This document shows positions 6,516 through 8,268 of a DNA stretch of 8,268 nucleotides, one piece after another. The stretch's first letter is position 1; the number at the start of each line of letters is the position of its first letter. The notes below the pieces were generated by a model. It ran no database searches, was not told the DNA's origin, and saw only the letters and a list, made by a program, of their open reading frames with translations. Made by a program: the position numbers and the translations under genes. Source of the DNA: Candidatus Sabulitectum sp. (lineage in GTDB: Bacteria > Fermentibacterota > Fermentibacteria > Fermentibacterales > JCC-6); the NCBI GenBank assembly GCA_023136985.1, contig JAGLQD010000029.1, forward strand, positions 1 to 8,268. The letters run 5' to 3'.

Positions 6516-7033
6516 GATTGTTTGCGGCCCTTGAACTGTCAGAGAGTGCTATTCAGACCATTCATGCATGGCGGGAACCGCTTATCAAGAAACATCCTTC
6601 TCTTCACTGGACCCGGAAAGATCAACTGCATGTAACTCTTCGTTTCCTGGGAGATAGAGAGGCGCATGAAGTGATCAGAGAAATGAAGGATCTTTCTCTG
6701 GAAGAGCTGCTTCCGATCGAGTACACTTTCAACACCACGGGAACATTCGGTACCCATCCCTCTGTTCTGTGGCTGTCCGGAAAGTTCTCATCCAGTCTCT
6801 TGTCAATAACACAGCTTCTCGATTCAATTCCTGACCAGGACAACAGAACCGGAGGCAGCAGACCATTCATTCCTCATGTTACAATTGCCAGAGCCGGAAG
6901 AGGTGAGCAGTGTCCTGCCTTTGATTTTAACAGGCAGATAACAGGCAGCTTCAATTCTATCAGTTTGATAGGCAGCAGGCTTGCTGCAAATGGCCCGGCT
7001 CATTCAACTCTTTTTACCATTTCAAGCAGATAG
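6512..7033 (+). CDS. thpR: RNA 2',3'-cyclic phosphodiesterase (2H family, LigT/ThpR)
   Basis: Hydrolyses 2',3'-cyclic phosphates of RNA and, in some members, catalyses reversible 2'-5' RNA ligation in vitro. 173 residues from GTG 6512, which overlaps the cinA stop by GTGA. The N-terminus MRLFAALELS is typical. The two catalytic HxTx motifs are present: HVTL at 40-43, followed by RFLGD, and HVTI at 122-125, preceded by FIP. The spacing of about 80 residues is normal. Ribosome-site signal is weak, so coupling to cinA is likely. It is the last gene of the operon; its stop lies 2 nt from the stop of the convergent gene. Confidence 0.93.
   Translation: MRLFAALELSESAIQTIHAWREPLIKKHPSLHWTRKDQLHVTLRFLGDREAHEVIREMKDLSLEELLPIEYTFNTTGTFGTHPSVLWLSGKFSSSLLSITQLLDSIPDQDNRTGGSRPFIPHVTIARAGRGEQCPAFDFNRQITGSFNSISLIGSRLAANGPAHSTLFTISSR
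6957..6987. repeat. Two back-to-back perfect hairpins inside the 3' end of thpR
   Basis: CTATCA-GTT-TGATAG (6957-6971) is immediately followed by GCAGCA-GGCT-TGCTGC (6972-6987); each has a 6-bp perfect stem. They are coding in thpR and lie about 50-80 nt beyond the stop of the convergent gene on the other strand. No T-run follows on either strand, so they are not standard terminators. They may still protect or end transcripts between convergent genes that have no spacer. Confidence 0.35.
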
Positions 7034-7035
7034 AA

Positions 7036-8223
7036 CTATTCTACAGCCAATCCGCCAGTTGAAGTTTCTTTGTAAAGAGCAGGCAGATCATGCCCGGTCC
7101 TGAGCATTGTTCGAACAACTTTGTCAAAGCTGATCCGGTGATTGCCATCAGAGAGAATAGCGAAAGTTTCTGCGTCAAGTGCACGGGATGCTGCAAATGC
7201 ATTCCTCTCTATACAAGGAACCTGTACAAGACCTCCAACTGGGTCGCAAGTCAAACCAAGATGATGTTCCAGCCCCATTTCAGCAGCGTATTCGATCTGT
7301 GCCGGTGACCCGCCAAACAGCTGAACAGCTGCTCCGGAAGCCATTGCGCATGCAGTTCCAATTTCACCCTGACAACCTACTTCTGCTCCCGAAATAGAAG
7401 CATTACGTTTAACTAAATTTCCTATTAAACCGGCAGTAGCTAAAGCTCTTAATATTTTTGCATCCGTAATATGTTCTTCTCTTTTTAAATAAAACAATAT
7501 TGCTGGCAAAACCCCTGAAGAACCACAAGTTGGTGCAGTAACTATTTTCCCTCCTGCAGCATTTTCCTCTGAAACAGCTAAGGCATATGAAAACAACAAT
7601 CCTTGATTCTGAATAGCTCCTTTTGAATTATTTGCCTTCATAAAATATGTACTGGCTTTTCGTGCTAATTTTATTTCTCCCGGCAAAACTCCTTCATTGT
7701 CGAGTCCTTGAGTAATTGTATCTTTCATTATATTCCATACATCCTTCAGAAAATCCCATATTTCCGGGCCTTCACAATCTTCCACATACTCCCAAAAAGT
7801 TTTCCCGTTTTTATTACACAGATCCAAAATATCTGATAAAGTTTTGTGATCATATACAACTTTATCATTCAAAATTCCTTCAGAGTCTTTTAAATCACCA
7901 CCACCAATACTATAAACAATCCAATCATTAACAATTTCGTTTTCATTATTCAACGCTTCGAATAACATACCATTCGGATGCAAAGGCAATTCTTCGTCTG
8001 CCTTCCAAATAATTTCAACACTTTTAGGTGCAAATGTTTTTTCGATAGCAATATCGGTATGATGTCCTTTACCTGTTGCAGCTAAACTCCCATAAAGTGT
8101 TACTCTATAATTTTTAACTTCAGGGTTTCTTTTCTGAAAAATATCAACTGCTCGAACCGGACCTATGGTATGACTACTCGATGGCCCATACCCAATTTTA
8201 TATAGTTCTCGTATAGATTGCAT
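7036..8223 (-). CDS. sdaA: L-serine ammonia-lyase, iron-sulfur dependent, single chain
   Basis: Deaminates L-serine to pyruvate and ammonia with a 4Fe-4S cluster. 395 residues, one chain, shorter than E. coli SdaA (about 454). The beta-type domain (about 1-115) has GYGPSSSHTIGP (11-22), YGSLAATGKGHHTD (44-57) and LHPNGM. The alpha-type domain has EGVLPG (177-182), SEENAAGGKIVTAPTCGSSG (218-237), NASISGAEVGCQGE (274-287) and GLTCDPVGGLVQVPCIERN (323-341). C284, C292 and C326 are the likely cluster ligands. The C-terminus TSTGGLAVE is in the normal place. Base and codon use break inside the gene: codons 1-270 have TTA 11, TTG 10 and CTN 5 of 26 leucines, while codons 300-395 have TTA 0, TTG 2 and CTN 9 of 11. 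No Shine-Dalgarno is seen before the ATG. It is convergent with thpR. The reading frame is intact, so the junction does not break the protein. Confidence 0.93.
   Translation of the reverse strand: MQSIRELYKIGYGPSSSHTIGPVRAVDIFQKRNPEVKNYRVTLYGSLAATGKGHHTDIAIEKTFAPKSVEIIWKADEELPLHPNGMLFEALNNENEIVNDWIVYSIGGGDLKDSEGILNDKVVYDHKTLSDILDLCNKNGKTFWEYVEDCEGPEIWDFLKDVWNIMKDTITQGLDNEGVLPGEIKLARKASTYFMKANNSKGAIQNQGLLFSYALAVSEENAAGGKIVTAPTCGSSGVLPAILFYLKREEHITDAKILRALATAGLIGNLVKRNASISGAEVGCQGEIGTACAMASGAAVQLFGGSPAQIEYAAEMGLEHHLGLTCDPVGGLVQVPCIERNAFAASRALDAETFAILSDGNHRISFDKVVRTMLRTGHDLPALYKETSTGGLAVE
7340..7400. other. Composition junction within the serine ammonia-lyase gene
   Basis: By hand count GC is 171/340 in 7041-7380, 23/60 in 7381-7440, and 271/780 in 7441-8220. 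The change falls at about codons 275-295, the block encoding NASISGAEVGCQGEIGTAC, which is the most conserved part of the family and hence a likely place for recombination or for misassembly. The exact breakpoint cannot be fixed from one sequence. Confidence 0.65.
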
Positions 8224-8245
8224 GAAATAATTATTATGTTCAGTG

Positions 8246-8253
8246 CAAATCTA
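8246..8253 (-). promoter_or_regulatory. Possible Bacteroidota-type -7 box (TAnnTTTG) for the serine ammonia-lyase gene
   Basis: On the - strand TAGATTTG lies 22 nt before the ATG. It matches the TAnnTTTG -7 element known for Bacteroidota; the partner TTTG-like -33 element would lie beyond the window edge. The leader is very AT-rich and has no Shine-Dalgarno, also as in that phylum. An eight-base match in AT-rich DNA can occur by chance. Confidence 0.4.
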
Positions 8254-8268
8254 TGAAAAGATTTAATC

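Noticed and set aside
7031..7043. Inverted repeat TAGAA-CTA-TTCTA between thpR and the convergent gene as a bidirectional terminator
   Set aside because: Only five AT-rich pairs, a three-base loop and no T-run; too weak to call.
7716..7931. Open frames on the + strand inside the serine ammonia-lyase gene
   Set aside because: They are antisense shadows of a well-supported enzyme gene; no ribosome site or known motif.
1..8268. CRISPR array, insertion sequence, integrase or defence system
   Set aside because: No regularly spaced repeats, transposase, integrase or terminal repeats were seen; almost all of the window is accounted for by housekeeping genes.

Overview
This window is a compact bacterial housekeeping locus read almost entirely on the + strand. 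It ends in one convergent gene whose upstream two thirds look like DNA from a different organism. Gene content is Gram-negative-like, with a large Alu-containing SRP RNA beside dnaX. I cannot name the phylum. A member of a poorly cultured lineage is plausible, but that is inference.

Layout: (1) 1-52 is the 3' part of a tRNA-Ala (anticodon CGC) cut by the window edge. (2) 78-1568 encodes a 496-residue protein that I read as a degenerate PP2C-type phosphatase domain, one membrane helix and an unrecognised outer domain. (3) 1649-1677 is a well-spaced sigma70-type promoter. (4) 1681-1952 is a large-type SRP RNA whose ends close in a 13-bp helix. (5) 1978-7033 is a seven-gene run, dnaX - ybaB - recR - pgsA - pgpA - cinA - thpR. 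There is a 13-nt gap after dnaX and every later junction overlaps, so this is almost certainly one operon, probably transcribed from the SRP RNA promoter. (6) 7036-8223 on the - strand is a one-chain iron-sulfur L-serine ammonia-lyase, convergent with thpR; the two stop codons are 2 nt apart.

How the genes fit together: dnaX (clamp loader), ybaB (nucleoid-associated protein) and recR (recombinational repair) form the widely conserved replication/repair cluster, and SRP RNA next to dnaX is also known from Bacillus. pgsA and pgpA catalyse consecutive steps of phosphatidylglycerol synthesis. cinA (NMN deamidase/COG1058) and thpR (2H RNA phosphodiesterase) are a common pair that often precedes recA; recA is not present here.

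The strongest anomaly is the serine ammonia-lyase gene. Hand counts give about 50% GC in 7041-7380 but about 35% in 7441-8220, with an abrupt change in leucine codon use. The low-GC part begins behind a TAnnTTTG box like that of Bacteroidota promoters. Either the gene is a true recombinant or the contig is an assembly chimera joined in the conserved cysteine block. Other points of interest are the PP2C-like pseudophosphatase, an in-frame A AAA AAG slippery heptamer in a short dnaX, a TTG start for dnaX that clears the SRP RNA, and a Glu-to-His change at the Toprim glutamate position of RecR.
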